A stretch of 64,000 bases of DNA. Source: Planctellipticum variicoloris (GTDB lineage: Bacteria > Planctomycetota > Planctomycetia > Planctomycetales > Planctomycetaceae). The DNA lies in contig NZ_CP130886.1 of assembly GCF_030622045.1 (NCBI RefSeq), positions 2,307,557 through 2,371,556 of the forward strand, in the 5' to 3' direction. Under the pieces are notes generated by a model. That model had not been told where the DNA came from. It searched no databases and was given only the letters and a program-made list of their open reading frames with translations. Made by a program: the position numbers and the translations under genes. Shown one piece after another: positions 35,693 to 44,244 of the stretch; position 1 is the stretch's first letter, and each line of letters opens with the position of its first letter.

Positions 35693-37084
35693 ATGTTCTT
35701 CTCGCTGCGTTTGAACGCCATCGCACCACTGATGGTTCTTCTCGCCGGAATGCCCGCGTGCGCCGCCGATCGACCCAATATCGTCGCCATCGTGACCGAC
35801 GACCAGGCCCGGTGGGCCGTCGGAGCGTATGGCAATACGGAGATTCAGACGCCCCACATGGACCGCATCGCCCGCGAGGGGGCGCTCTTCCGCAATGCGA
35901 CGACGGCGACGCCCGTCTGCTCGCCGAGCCGGGCGACGTACTTCAGCGGCCGCTGGCCGTCGGAGGTGAAGATCCACGACTGGATCGCTCCGGACGAGGC
36001 GGCGGCAGGCGTAGGGCTGAATGAGACGACCTGGCCCGCTCTGCTGCAGCAGAGCGGCTACCGGACCGCCCTGATCGGCAAGTGGCATCTGGGGGACCGG
36101 CCGCAGTTTCATCCGCACCAGAAGGGGTTCGACCACTTCTTCGGATTTCTGGGCGGCGGCAACAAGCCGATGAATCCGACGCTGGAAGTCGAAGGGAAGG
36201 AACAGCAGCTCACCGGCCCGCTCCCGGATCTGCTGACCGACAGCGCCATCGACTTTGTCCGGAAGAACCAGGCGGGTCCGTTCCTGGTCTGCCTGCACTT
36301 TCGCGCGCCGCATCTGCCGTATCTGCCGGTTCCGGATGAGGACTCCGCGCACTACAAGGACCTCGATCCGTCGATCCCCGACCTGCCGGACTCAAACCCG
36401 GACGTCCTCAAGAAGTGGCAGCGGGATTACTACTCCAGCATCTCGTCGGTCGATCGGAACATCGGCCGCGTCCTCGCGACGCTCGACGAGCTGAAGCTGA
36501 CCGACAACACGCTGGTCCTGTTTACCAGCGATCACGGCTATAACAACGGCCGGCACGGCGTCGATACCAAGGGGAACGGCCAGTGGTGGCGGGGAGGCGT
36601 GCGGGGTCCGAAACGGCCAAACATGTGGGAAACGTCGATCACCGTGCCGCTGCTGGTCCGCTGGCCGAGCGTGGTCAAGCCGGGAGATGTGGTCGACGAG
36701 CCGGTGCAGAATCTCGACATGTTCCGCACGATGCTCGGTGTCGCCGGAGTGACGCTTCCCGAGGGGCTGACGGTACATGGACGGGACTACTCGCCCCGAC
36801 TGCGCGGCCGGCCGCTGGAACCGGTTCCGGCCGTCTTCGGCATGTACGACCTCCATAATGGCGGCCTGGCCTACATGCGGATGATCCGCACCGACCGCTT
36901 CAAGCTGATCCGCCACTTCCGCGCCCGCGGCATGGACGAGTTGTACGATCTGCAGAAAGATCCCGACGAGGAAAAGAACCTGATCAACGCCAAAGGCCAG
37001 GCGGATGTGCTGCAGAAACTCCAGTCCGATCTGACGGCCTGGCAGGAGTCAATCAACGATCCGGTTCTGAGCGACGCGTACTGA
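35693..37084 (+). CDS. Exported sulfatase (formylglycine type)
   Basis: 463 residues with a signal peptide (cleavage after PACA, near residue 21). The mature enzyme begins DRPNIVAIVTDDQ, where the two Asp bind Ca2+. The formylglycine motif C-S-P-S-R-A-T is complete (Cys to be oxidised to formylglycine by a separate maturase), followed by the second motif GYRTALIGKWHLGD. LFTSDHGYNNG contributes the other metal Asp/His. It hydrolyses sulfate esters, probably of a polysaccharide, in the periplasm. Gene start ATG has GGAG 9 bp upstream. It follows the Ca2+-type ATPase at 10 bp, a plausible functional pair. A hairpin lies 20 bp downstream. Confidence 0.93.
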   Translation: MFFSLRLNAIAPLMVLLAGMPACAADRPNIVAIVTDDQARWAVGAYGNTEIQTPHMDRIAREGALFRNATTATPVCSPSRATYFSGRWPSEVKIHDWIAPDEAAAGVGLNETTWPALLQQSGYRTALIGKWHLGDRPQFHPHQKGFDHFFGFLGGGNKPMNPTLEVEGKEQQLTGPLPDLLTDSAIDFVRKNQAGPFLVCLHFRAPHLPYLPVPDEDSAHYKDLDPSIPDLPDSNPDVLKKWQRDYYSSISSVDRNIGRVLATLDELKLTDNTLVLFTSDHGYNNGRHGVDTKGNGQWWRGGVRGPKRPNMWETSITVPLLVRWPSVVKPGDVVDEPVQNLDMFRTMLGVAGVTLPEGLTVHGRDYSPRLRGRPLEPVPAVFGMYDLHNGGLAYMRMIRTDRFKLIRHFRARGMDELYDLQKDPDEEKNLINAKGQADVLQKLQSDLTAWQESINDPVLSDAY

Positions 37085-37103
37085 CGCCGCACAACGTGTG
37101 CCA

Positions 37104-37122
37104 CTGGCGGCTCGCCCGCCAG
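37104..37122. terminator. Hairpin between convergent genes
   Basis: CTGGCGG and CCGCCAG arms around a 5-nt loop, flanked by further complementary bases. It lies between the sulfatase stop (37084) and the carboxylesterase stop (37226), where a bidirectional terminator is expected. No clear T-run. Confidence 0.55.
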
Positions 37123-37225
37123 GGCAATTGTGCCGGAGACATGCAGGGGCGCGAAGAGAATCCTGGACGTCCTCCGCACCGTCACCCCGCCGATCGGCGA
37201 CGACACCTGGGTGACGCCGGTGGCG

Positions 37226-38863
37226 TCACTTCCGCCCGCGCCGTTCCGCCGCGCGATCCACCAGGTCACACGCGTCCGCATCCAATTTGCGCCCCACGCT
37301 CACCCTGTCGCCAAACTCCAGGTGCTCGTCCGTCGCCTTCCGGTACGCAGGCCACTCCGGCGTCACGGTCCTGCAGACCGGATCGCCCGGTTTGCCGTTG
37401 GGATCGCCCGAGGCGGCAAAATTGACCCACCGCTGCCGCATGTCCGCCGAGAGCTGGCGGTCGACATCTTTCGTCCCGACCGGCGCATTGCCGAAGACAT
37501 AGATGATCTCCAGCCCGTGAAAGACGCCGCTCCGTTCCGCGCGACCCGTTCCCGGATTCCGCGAGAAGTGATACAGCCACGCCTCATTCCCGGCCGCCTC
37601 CTCCCAGCGGACCAGCCGCCGGGCCGGCGCGCGAAAGCTCATGATCGTGATGAACTGGTGAGCCGCGGCGGAGACGTCCGCGTCACTCTTCGCCGGGAAG
37701 ATCTCCTCGGCCCGGGCCGCATCCGGCCCGAACATCGTCCGCAGCACCAGACGAAACCCCGGCAGCCGACGGATCGGATTCCCCGCCGAGAAGACCGAGC
37801 CGTCGTCGAGATTGCTCCCCGCGATCAGCGGGACCGGATGCATCTTCCCCGCCGCCCACACATCGTGCGGCTCCTCCGCATGGACGTAGCCATCCACGAC
37901 CGGCCCGAACTGAAAGGCGTTCTTGCCGAGCGACAGCCCGCCGATCGTCATCGGAATGGACAGGATCTTCTCAGCCGGCAGTTTTCGCAGCGCCGCCAGC
38001 CCGGCTGCGTCGGTCTCAGTGACATCCAGTCGTTCGGCAAACTTTTGGCCGTTCTCCTCCCCCGCCGAACGAATCCCCGAACTTTCCTTCAAATGGGGCG
38101 TGTGCTCTCCAAAGTATCCTGACTCGGCAATCGCCCGGTGAAACAGCCCTTTGGCCAGGGGCGACGCCATCAGATGCGTCACGTTCGCCGCCCCGGCCGA
38201 TTCGCCAAAGATCGTCACGCGCTGCGGATCGCCACCGAACCGGGCGATGTTCTCCTGCACCCATTTGAGTGCCGCAAGCTGATCCATCAGCCCGTAGTTT
38301 CCAGAGGCGGCCCGGCCGTCCAGCCGCTGGGCTTCCTCCGTCAAGGCGGGGTGAGCCAGATAGCCGAACGCGCCAAGTCGGTACTGGATGCTCACCAGCA
38401 CGACGCCAGCCTTTGCGAAATGTCGACCGTCGTAGGCCGGATTTCCCGCCCCGCCGATCAGATTCCCGCCGCCATGAATCCAGACCATCACCGGCCGCTT
38501 CGCACTCGCGTCCAGCGACTCCGTCCAGACGTTGAGACACAAACAGTCTTCCGACTGCTGGCGATAGGCAAAGGAATAGATACCATCCGCCGGCTGCGGA
38601 CAGGCCGGCGCGTACTCCACGCACGGCCGAACTCCCTGCCACCCGATCACCGGCTGCGGCGGTCGCCAGCGCAAGTCTCCGACCGGCGGAGCGGCAAAGG
38701 GAACTCCCTTGAAGACGTGGATCGGCTGGCCGTCCTGCACGACGCTGGTCCCGGAAATCAGGCCGCCGGTAACTTTAACCTGGGGCGCATTCGCAGCCAG
38801 CAGATCTGTCGTCAGGGAACCGGCAAAGACGAGGGCTGCTGCGATGTGGTGAATCGGCAACAT
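37226..38863 (-). CDS. Exported type B carboxylesterase
   Basis: 545 residues from the ATG at 38863 (MLPIHHIAAALVFAG); six more codons upstream are possible. A signal peptide ends near LLAAN. The fold is the alpha/beta-hydrolase of carboxylesterase type B: EDCLCLNVWTES, the oxyanion WIHGGGN, the nucleophile elbow FGESAGAANV near residue 220 and the catalytic His in FHGLEIIYVFGN. The third triad member, Glu in GxxKDEG of the family, is Asp here (GSNLDDGSVF). It splits ester bonds, possibly of acylated glycans, in the periplasm. It is convergent with the sulfatase. Length is standard. Confidence 0.9.
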   Translation of the reverse strand: MLPIHHIAAALVFAGSLTTDLLAANAPQVKVTGGLISGTSVVQDGQPIHVFKGVPFAAPPVGDLRWRPPQPVIGWQGVRPCVEYAPACPQPADGIYSFAYRQQSEDCLCLNVWTESLDASAKRPVMVWIHGGGNLIGGAGNPAYDGRHFAKAGVVLVSIQYRLGAFGYLAHPALTEEAQRLDGRAASGNYGLMDQLAALKWVQENIARFGGDPQRVTIFGESAGAANVTHLMASPLAKGLFHRAIAESGYFGEHTPHLKESSGIRSAGEENGQKFAERLDVTETDAAGLAALRKLPAEKILSIPMTIGGLSLGKNAFQFGPVVDGYVHAEEPHDVWAAGKMHPVPLIAGSNLDDGSVFSAGNPIRRLPGFRLVLRTMFGPDAARAEEIFPAKSDADVSAAAHQFITIMSFRAPARRLVRWEEAAGNEAWLYHFSRNPGTGRAERSGVFHGLEIIYVFGNAPVGTKDVDRQLSADMRQRWVNFAASGDPNGKPGDPVCRTVTPEWPAYRKATDEHLEFGDRVSVGRKLDADACDLVDRAAERRGRK

Positions 38864-38948
38864 GCGGAATTCCCTGGACAACGAAATGCCTGCGTTCTCG
38901 AAAAGCTACCCGACAAACTCCGGCAGGGTTTCAGCAGAACCTCGTGTC

Positions 38949-39050
38949 GGGTGGCCGGGGCAGGAGCGTCTTCGCGATGCCCCGGTCCTGCAGAATCCAA
39001 TCACTCAAGTCAAAGACCGGGGCTTCCCTTCGGTCCAGCCCCGTCTGCCC
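38949..39050. repeat. Dispersed cloverleaf-like palindromic repeat, copy 5
   Basis: 102 bp in the orientation of copies 1 and 2. The left outer arm GGGTGGCCGGGGC is intact; the right arm is degraded (AGCCCCGTCTGCCC). It lies between divergent genes, upstream of both. Confidence 0.78.
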
Positions 39051-39167
39051 TGTTCCGGAGACTGTCGACGCCAGCAGCTTCACCTCGTAGACTTTTCGAT
39101 TCTTCATCGAGTTCACAGCACCCACAGTCACACATTGAACCCGCTCGCCCATAGAAAGTGTCGCCCG

Positions 39168-40457
39168 ATGTCGCCGTCCCCCGCCAGCAGCCCCCTGCAG
39201 GAACATGCCTACCGTCGCGGCCCCCGCATCACCGCCATCGAACGCGTGGTCCCCGATCACGTCATGCCGGGACTGCTGCTGATCCGGATTCACACCGACG
39301 CCGGGACCGTCGACGGCGTGCCGGTTATCGGCCACGGCGAGACGTACTATGCTCCCCACGGCGTGGCCAGCGTCCTGCACGACTGGATGGCCCGCCGGCT
39401 GCTCGGGGCCGACGCCCTGGCCATCGAAAGCCACTGGCGGTTCCTCTACGAACGCTGTACCGCCTTCGGCGGCACGGGCGCGGAACTCCGGGCGATCTCC
39501 GCCATTGATCTGGCCCTCTGGGACATCCTCGGCCAATTGACAAAGCAGCCGATCTGGCGGCTGCTGGGCGGCCCCGTCCGCGATCGCATTCCCGTCTATA
39601 ACAGCAGCGGCGGCCCTCTCTACGGCGGTCGCAAGCCGGGTGACGCCAGCGGACAGGGCTGGCCGGGCCACGGCGACGGCGGCAAGCCCGGCCCCCTCGA
39701 AGACAACTGGAAGAGCCTCAACGAACCCGCCGAACTGGCGCAGGAGCTCTACGAGGCCGGCTACCGCGCCATGAAGCTCTGGTCGTTCGACGGCGTCTAC
39801 CAGCAATCGGGCGGCCTGCGCGTGAGCTGGGAAGACATCGACCGGGGAATGGCCCCCTTCCGCACGATCCGCGAGAAGCTCGGCCACAAGATGGAGCTGA
39901 TGTTCGACGGGCACGGTTTCTTTGCGCTGCCGGCCGCGCTGAGGATCGCCGAGGCGTTCCGCGAGATCCAGCCTCTCTGGCTCGAAGACGTCATCCGGCC
40001 GGACAGCGTCGAGACCATTGTCGAATTCCGCCAGCGGGCGGGTGTGCCGATCGCCGTCAGCGAGATGCTCGTCTCACGCGACGTCTATCGGCAGGTCCTC
40101 AATCAGCGCGGGGCCGACTATGTGATGATCGACCCGACCTGGGTCGGCGGCGTCAGCGAAACCCGCCGCATCGCAGAGCTGGCCCAGATCTACAACGTCC
40201 CGGTCCTGATGCACGACTGCACCGGCCCGCTGACCCTCTTCAGCGGCCTGCACGTCTCCGCGTCCGTGCCGGGCGTGACCTATCAGGAAACCGTCCGCGC
40301 CCACATCGCCAGCCTCTACCCGCGACTCATCGACGACAAGGTCGTCGTGCAGGACGGCCACATCGCGCTGCCGGAACGACCAGGCCTGGGCGTGCGGCTG
40401 CTGGAGGAGCTGTTCGACACCAACCACCCGCAGTACCGGATCACTCGCGTGCCGTAG
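39168..40457 (+). CDS. Enolase-superfamily enzyme (mandelate racemase/muconate lactonizing type)
   Basis: 429 residues from the ATG at 39168 (MSPSPASSPLQ); a longer frame from 38862 runs through repeat copy 5 and is rejected. The capping domain opens with ITAIERVVPDHV. Barrel motifs: Lys in YRAMKLWSFD, metal ligands Asp in LMFDGHGFF, Glu in PLWLEDVIRP and Glu in AVSEMLVSRD, then DPTWVGGVSETRRIA and the catalytic His region VLMHDCTGP. The K-L-W-x-F-D pattern is nearer the galactonate/sugar-acid dehydratases than mandelate racemase itself. It likely dehydrates or epimerises an acid sugar in the cytoplasm; substrate not determined. Single gene. Confidence 0.88.
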   Translation: MSPSPASSPLQEHAYRRGPRITAIERVVPDHVMPGLLLIRIHTDAGTVDGVPVIGHGETYYAPHGVASVLHDWMARRLLGADALAIESHWRFLYERCTAFGGTGAELRAISAIDLALWDILGQLTKQPIWRLLGGPVRDRIPVYNSSGGPLYGGRKPGDASGQGWPGHGDGGKPGPLEDNWKSLNEPAELAQELYEAGYRAMKLWSFDGVYQQSGGLRVSWEDIDRGMAPFRTIREKLGHKMELMFDGHGFFALPAALRIAEAFREIQPLWLEDVIRPDSVETIVEFRQRAGVPIAVSEMLVSRDVYRQVLNQRGADYVMIDPTWVGGVSETRRIAELAQIYNVPVLMHDCTGPLTLFSGLHVSASVPGVTYQETVRAHIASLYPRLIDDKVVVQDGHIALPERPGLGVRLLEELFDTNHPQYRITRVP

Positions 40458-40680
40458 GGTGGGCAGCCTCGCCCGTTTCAGGGTGTTATTTCGCCCCGGC
40501 TGCGGCCAGGAGTGTTGCCGTCGAGATGTGGTGATTGCGTTCGCCGGACGTCTTGCGCGGCTGCGGTGTCGTCGGTCCGCATTTCTACTTCGGATCGCGG
40601 GAGAATTTCACGTGCCTGGCCAGCCGCAACAGTTCGCGGGCGAATTCCCACGGCGACATCCGCTGAAGGCGTCCCCCAAG

Positions 40681-40830
40681 CTGGCGACCTTCTGGCATCC
40701 CTGCGGGATGCGAAATGCGGGGTGGAGTTGTTGCGAGCCTTGAAGTGGCACGCGTTGCTCCGTGACCTCGAAGAGGTCACAGAGGGTCGCCAGGGGTTGA
40801 GGAGCGCTTCGCCCCGACACCCCTGGATTT
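40681..40830 (+). repeat. Palindrome-rich repeat unit, copy 1
   Basis: About 150 bp. Shared blocks with 40995-41135 include CTGGCGACCTTCTGGCATCC, GGGATGCGAAATGCGG and GTGCTCCGTGACCTCGAAGA-like words. It ends in a hairpin CCAGGGGTTGAG...ACACCCCTGG that starts at 40791. The outer ends form an inverted pair CTGGCGACC/GGTCGCCAG. Confidence 0.7.
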
Positions 40831-40970
40831 CGAGCGCTTCGCCCGCCATCTATGTGTCCCATCCTCCCGACCCTGACGGGGTCGCACATTCGCAATCGCC
40901 GTTTTTCGCTCCATGCACGATCTTCTGCGACCCCTGCGGGGTCGAATGTGTGCGCGATGTGCGCGAATTC

Positions 40971-40999
40971 CAGGGGTGTCGCTGCGCTCAACCCCTGGC
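40971..40999. repeat. Inverted copy of the CCAGGGGT hairpin
   Basis: CCAGGGGT and ACCCCTGG arms around a 13-nt loop. Relative to the hairpins at 40791-40826 and 41094-41131 it is reversed. Confidence 0.65.
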
Positions 41000-41135
41000 G
41001 ACCTTCTGGCATCCATTCGGGATGCGAAATGCGGTACGGAGTTGGTGCGGCGCTTGAAGCGGCACGCGGTGCTCCGTGACCTCGAAGAGGGTCGCCAGCG
41101 GTTGAGGAGCGCTTCGCTCCGACACCTCTGGATTC
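40995..41135 (+). repeat. Palindrome-rich repeat unit, copy 2
   Basis: Second copy of the unit at 40681-40830, in direct orientation. The stretch 40458-41235 holds no gene I can support; it is made of these units and of GACCCC/GGGGTC hairpins (e.g. near 40928-40945). Confidence 0.7.
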
Positions 41136-41235
41136 CAAGCAATCGTGTCCGCATGCCCCGGGAGAGGTCAATGAGGCTCGCCGGCGGCCAAGGAGCAACG
41201 TAACTCCCGAGTGTGCCGAGCATCTCAAGCGACGT

Positions 41236-41677
41236 CTACTCGGACCGTACAGGCGGAAACCGTCCGGCGGCAGCCAGCTCGCTCCGTTCCGCCAGCCGTT
41301 CGTAGGAATTCAACTGCAGGAATTCGACGGTGGTTCGCCCCTCGGCAGAGAGTCCCTCCAGACGGACGCCGTCAAGCCGAAAGTGCTCTTGCCAGATCTG
41401 CGTCCGCGGGTTGAAGAGCGGTACGATGGAACTTGAGACGGGATCCACTGACGAGAGGTCGCTCCCCTCGCGAAGATTGCACGTCATGAAGATTGCACGT
41501 CATGCAGGACAGTGCGAGGTTCTCCAATGCCGTCTTTCCGCCGTGTTTTTCCGCGATCACATGATCGACCTGATGCGTGGAAACGGCGTCTTCCTGGTGG
41601 ATCATGCAGTATTCGCACCGGCTGTCTGCCCGCTCAACGACCTTGCGGCGGAGTTGCGCGGAGGGCCGGGAACTCAT
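41236..41677 (-). pseudogene. HNH endonuclease, frameshifted by 16-bp duplication
   Basis: From the ATG at 41677 the protein begins MSSRPSAQLRRKVVERADS and carries the first half of an HNH fold: RCEYC, STHQVDHVIAEKHGGK with the HV catalytic pair region, and LALSCMTCN. It then leaves frame. The matching second half, LREGSDLSSVDP, VPLFNPRTQIWQEHF and LQLNSYERLAERSELAAAG, is in another frame to 41236. The cause is visible: a 16-bp unit, GAAGATTGCACGTCAT, is present twice in tandem (41472-41487 and 41488-41503). Removing one copy restores a full ~140-residue HNH protein. Its ATG overlaps the stop of an 82-residue gene (ATGA). The class is often a small-partner plus HNH module. Confidence 0.82.
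41472..41503. repeat. 16-bp perfect tandem duplication inside HNH gene
   Basis: Two adjacent copies of GAAGATTGCACGTCAT. Sixteen is not a multiple of three, so it shifts the reading frame of the HNH gene. Confidence 0.95.
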
Positions 41678-41922
41678 CGCCGCTGTTTCTGCCGCGCACG
41701 CGCTTTCAGCATCCGGCCAAGATGCTCCAACCGCTCGAATTCTTCCAGCTCGCCGCGTTCAGTCTCGGTGAGCTGGCCATCGCGGCTACGCTGCAGCAGT
41801 TCATCCAGCCGTGCCTGGCGCTTGTCCGACAGACGAAACGCCACGAGCCGGTCGACGTTGGCGGTGTCGGCAAGTAAGTCCAGAAGTTCTTCATAGACCG
41901 GCAGCGATTCGGCGGTGGACAT
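41674..41922 (-). CDS. Small partner protein of HNH module
   Basis: 82 residues from the ATG at 41922 (MSTAESLPVYEELLD) with AGGGA 7 bp upstream; a longer frame to 42135 lacks this. The protein is helical and rich in Leu, Arg and Glu: LLADTANVDRLVAFRLSDKRQARLDELLQRS then LTETERGELEEFERLEHLGRML. Its stop overlaps the start of the HNH gene by four bases (ATGA), so the two are coupled. Short helical genes of this kind commonly precede stand-alone HNH genes in planctomycetes and cyanobacteria; the role is unknown, perhaps an antitoxin or a chaperone. Intact here although its partner is broken. Confidence 0.72.
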   Translation of the reverse strand: MSTAESLPVYEELLDLLADTANVDRLVAFRLSDKRQARLDELLQRSRDGQLTETERGELEEFERLEHLGRMLKARARQKQRR

Positions 41923-42216
41923 TCTGTTCCCTTGATCCTGCAAACAGCGACAAGTGTAAACGATAACGACCGCGGATCCAAGCAGTTTCTGCGACCTCGC
42001 CGGGGTCGCATATGTCGTCGTTCGACGGACTTCGGATCGAATTTCCACGCCGGCGTTTGTCAGGAGCCGGATTAACTCGTCGCGATACGACGTCTGACGA
42101 TGATTCTCCGCCTGATTGGCGATGGATTCCCGCACGGAGGCCAGTGCCGTCGGGCTGACTGGGGAGGCTGCAGAACTTCCGCACGTTGTGTCATCAACGA
42201 CCGACTGTGCCCGGCC

Positions 42217-44244
42217 TCACCGACCTTGGAGGACCAGTTTGTCTCCAGCTCCTGCGGCCAAGTAGATCTGGATGGTTGCCTCAAGATGCGCTGGCGTCAG
42301 CCCGCGGATGGTCAGCTTCCGCGGGGCCAGCATGCCGAGGACTTCGGGAACATCGGCGACCCGCAGCACGTTCAGGAACTGCGGGGCATCGTTCGACTGG
42401 TGTGTCAGCGAGGGAAGTTTCAGTTCGACTTCGTCGATATCGGCCTCCCATAAGGCCGCGTAGGCCCCCAGCACCCCCGCCGCCCCGTCGCCGGAAATCA
42501 CCAGCGGCAGATAGCGGTGGGCGTTTTTGATCGCCCGTGCGACGGCGATGATCTCGCGGACCCGTTCAGCGTCGACCGTGCGCCCGACGAGGACGTGCGC
42601 TCGTTCGACGTAATTCGGCGGATTCTTCTGCGTCCAGTGGGTGGAACCGACGCCGCGGGGTCGGACGACATAGACCGACTCGTCGCTGAGACCGTCGGGA
42701 ATCTCGTCCGCTTGCTCAAGTGAGACGATCAACCGGACGCGTTTCGGTTCCGCCGTCCGCTGAATCATGGCGACGTCGACCGGAAAACTGCCGGGAATGT
42801 CGGTCCGGACGAACTGGCCGAGGTCGGCGCCGTTCAAGACGGCGACGTCGGTGGCGGGGATGCGTTCGGGGAAGGAGTGAAAGCTGAGCCGCTTGAGCTT
42901 CGCCAGCAGACCGGATTTCCACTCGGCAAACCCGCCATCATTCGGCAGCCCGGGCTGACCGAGCGGGACGAAGTGCTCGTCGATTGTCGTGTTGAGCTGA
43001 TCGGCGGGGATGTCGGCGTCGGTCTTGAAGGCTCGCAGCCGCTCGGGCGGAATCGGATGGATCGCGTTGTTGCCCTCCTTGATGACCAGGTCGATTTCGC
43101 TGTCCGTCACCGGGCGGCCGTCCTGCTTGAGGTGCAGGTTCAGGAACTGAAACACGCCCCGGCGGATGTCTTCGCGGTAGGCGTGGCCGCCGACGCTGAC
43201 CAGCGTGTCGTAACGATCTCCCGTCCCGAACAGGCTGTAGCAGCGCTCCATCCGGTTGGCGATCCGCTCGTTGCCATCCATCGGGAAGATGGCGTCATTG
43301 TCGCTGTTGACGAACAGCAGCGGCCGAGGAGCGACCAGTTCGGCGATCCGCGTCCAGGGCCAGGCGAAGCTGTTGTGCAGGAACATGCAGTCGCAGTGGC
43401 CGTTGATGACGCGGTTGCCGACGTAGGCGTCGAGATCGGACATGCCGCTGATCGGAACGGCGCAGGCGACGCGATCATCCGCGGCGGCGATCCAGAACGT
43501 GGCGGCCCCGCCGCCGCTGATCCCGGTGACGCCGATCCGCGCCGGATCGACGTCGTCGCGGCTGATGAGGTAGTCGATGCCGCGGACGCCGTTCCAGCAT
43601 TCGACGCCGGCCGAGGTGTAGCCCCGCGAGTGCCACCACCAGCGCTGTTCGCGATAGGTGCCGTGATGGATGGCGGCGATTTCGCCGAGCTGCAGGGTGT
43701 CGACGATCAGGCAGACGTAGCCGTGGCGGGCGAGCCAGATGGCGTTGGACTGATAGGCGGTCTTGCAGCCGTCGCGTCCGCGGCCGGCGTGTCCGCAGAC
43801 ATACAGCACCGCGGGCAGCTTCTCGCCGGGCTTTGTCGTCTTCGGCCGATAAATGTTGGCGGTGACATAGAGCTGGGGGCGACTCTGGTAGTGGAGGCAG
43901 TCGACGAGGTAGTCTCCCTGGTCGAGCGTGCCGGTAATTGTCGCGTGGAGGGGCGTCCGTTCGGGAAGGGGCGAGAGGCCGAGCATCGTCAGGTACTCTT
44001 CGCGCCAGCCGGCCCGTTTCTGGTCGAAGTCTTCGCGGGAGACGACGTCCTGGGCGAAGTGACCGTCGAGCCGGCGCGCTTCAGCGGCCAGCCAGGCCTG
44101 GATCGTTTCGTCGCCGGGCTGTCCGCGGTCGGGCTGGCCGAGGGCTTGCGCGGATGCAGGGCGCCCGGAGACTGATGCGACGCACAGGATCAGCCAGCAC
44201 GCGATGACGAAGGGACGAGTCCAGGCGGGGACGACCAGCGACAT
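42217..44244 (-). CDS. Exported acetyl-xylan-esterase-like alpha/beta hydrolase
   Basis: 675 residues from the ATG at 44244 (MSLVVPAWTRPFVIACW) with AGGAG about 9 bp upstream; a longer frame to 44478 is repeat DNA. A signal peptide ends near PASAQ. The N-terminal half is an alpha/beta hydrolase: PAVLYVCGHAGRGRDG, nucleophile elbow GVTGISGGGAAT, SDNDAIFP for the acid and GGHAYR for the His. The C-terminal ~200 residues look like a second, degenerate hydrolase half, with LVISGDGAAGVLGAYAAL in place of a Ser elbow. Related to acetyl xylan esterase and glucuronoyl-esterase-like families that de-esterify hemicellulose. Periplasmic. Stand-alone gene. Confidence 0.85.
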   Translation of the reverse strand: MSLVVPAWTRPFVIACWLILCVASVSGRPASAQALGQPDRGQPGDETIQAWLAAEARRLDGHFAQDVVSREDFDQKRAGWREEYLTMLGLSPLPERTPLHATITGTLDQGDYLVDCLHYQSRPQLYVTANIYRPKTTKPGEKLPAVLYVCGHAGRGRDGCKTAYQSNAIWLARHGYVCLIVDTLQLGEIAAIHHGTYREQRWWWHSRGYTSAGVECWNGVRGIDYLISRDDVDPARIGVTGISGGGAATFWIAAADDRVACAVPISGMSDLDAYVGNRVINGHCDCMFLHNSFAWPWTRIAELVAPRPLLFVNSDNDAIFPMDGNERIANRMERCYSLFGTGDRYDTLVSVGGHAYREDIRRGVFQFLNLHLKQDGRPVTDSEIDLVIKEGNNAIHPIPPERLRAFKTDADIPADQLNTTIDEHFVPLGQPGLPNDGGFAEWKSGLLAKLKRLSFHSFPERIPATDVAVLNGADLGQFVRTDIPGSFPVDVAMIQRTAEPKRVRLIVSLEQADEIPDGLSDESVYVVRPRGVGSTHWTQKNPPNYVERAHVLVGRTVDAERVREIIAVARAIKNAHRYLPLVISGDGAAGVLGAYAALWEADIDEVELKLPSLTHQSNDAPQFLNVLRVADVPEVLGMLAPRKLTIRGLTPAHLEATIQIYLAAGAGDKLVLQGR

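Noticed and set aside
38862-39167. Longer start for the enolase-superfamily gene
   Set aside because: Translates repeat copy 5 and part of the divergent promoter region.
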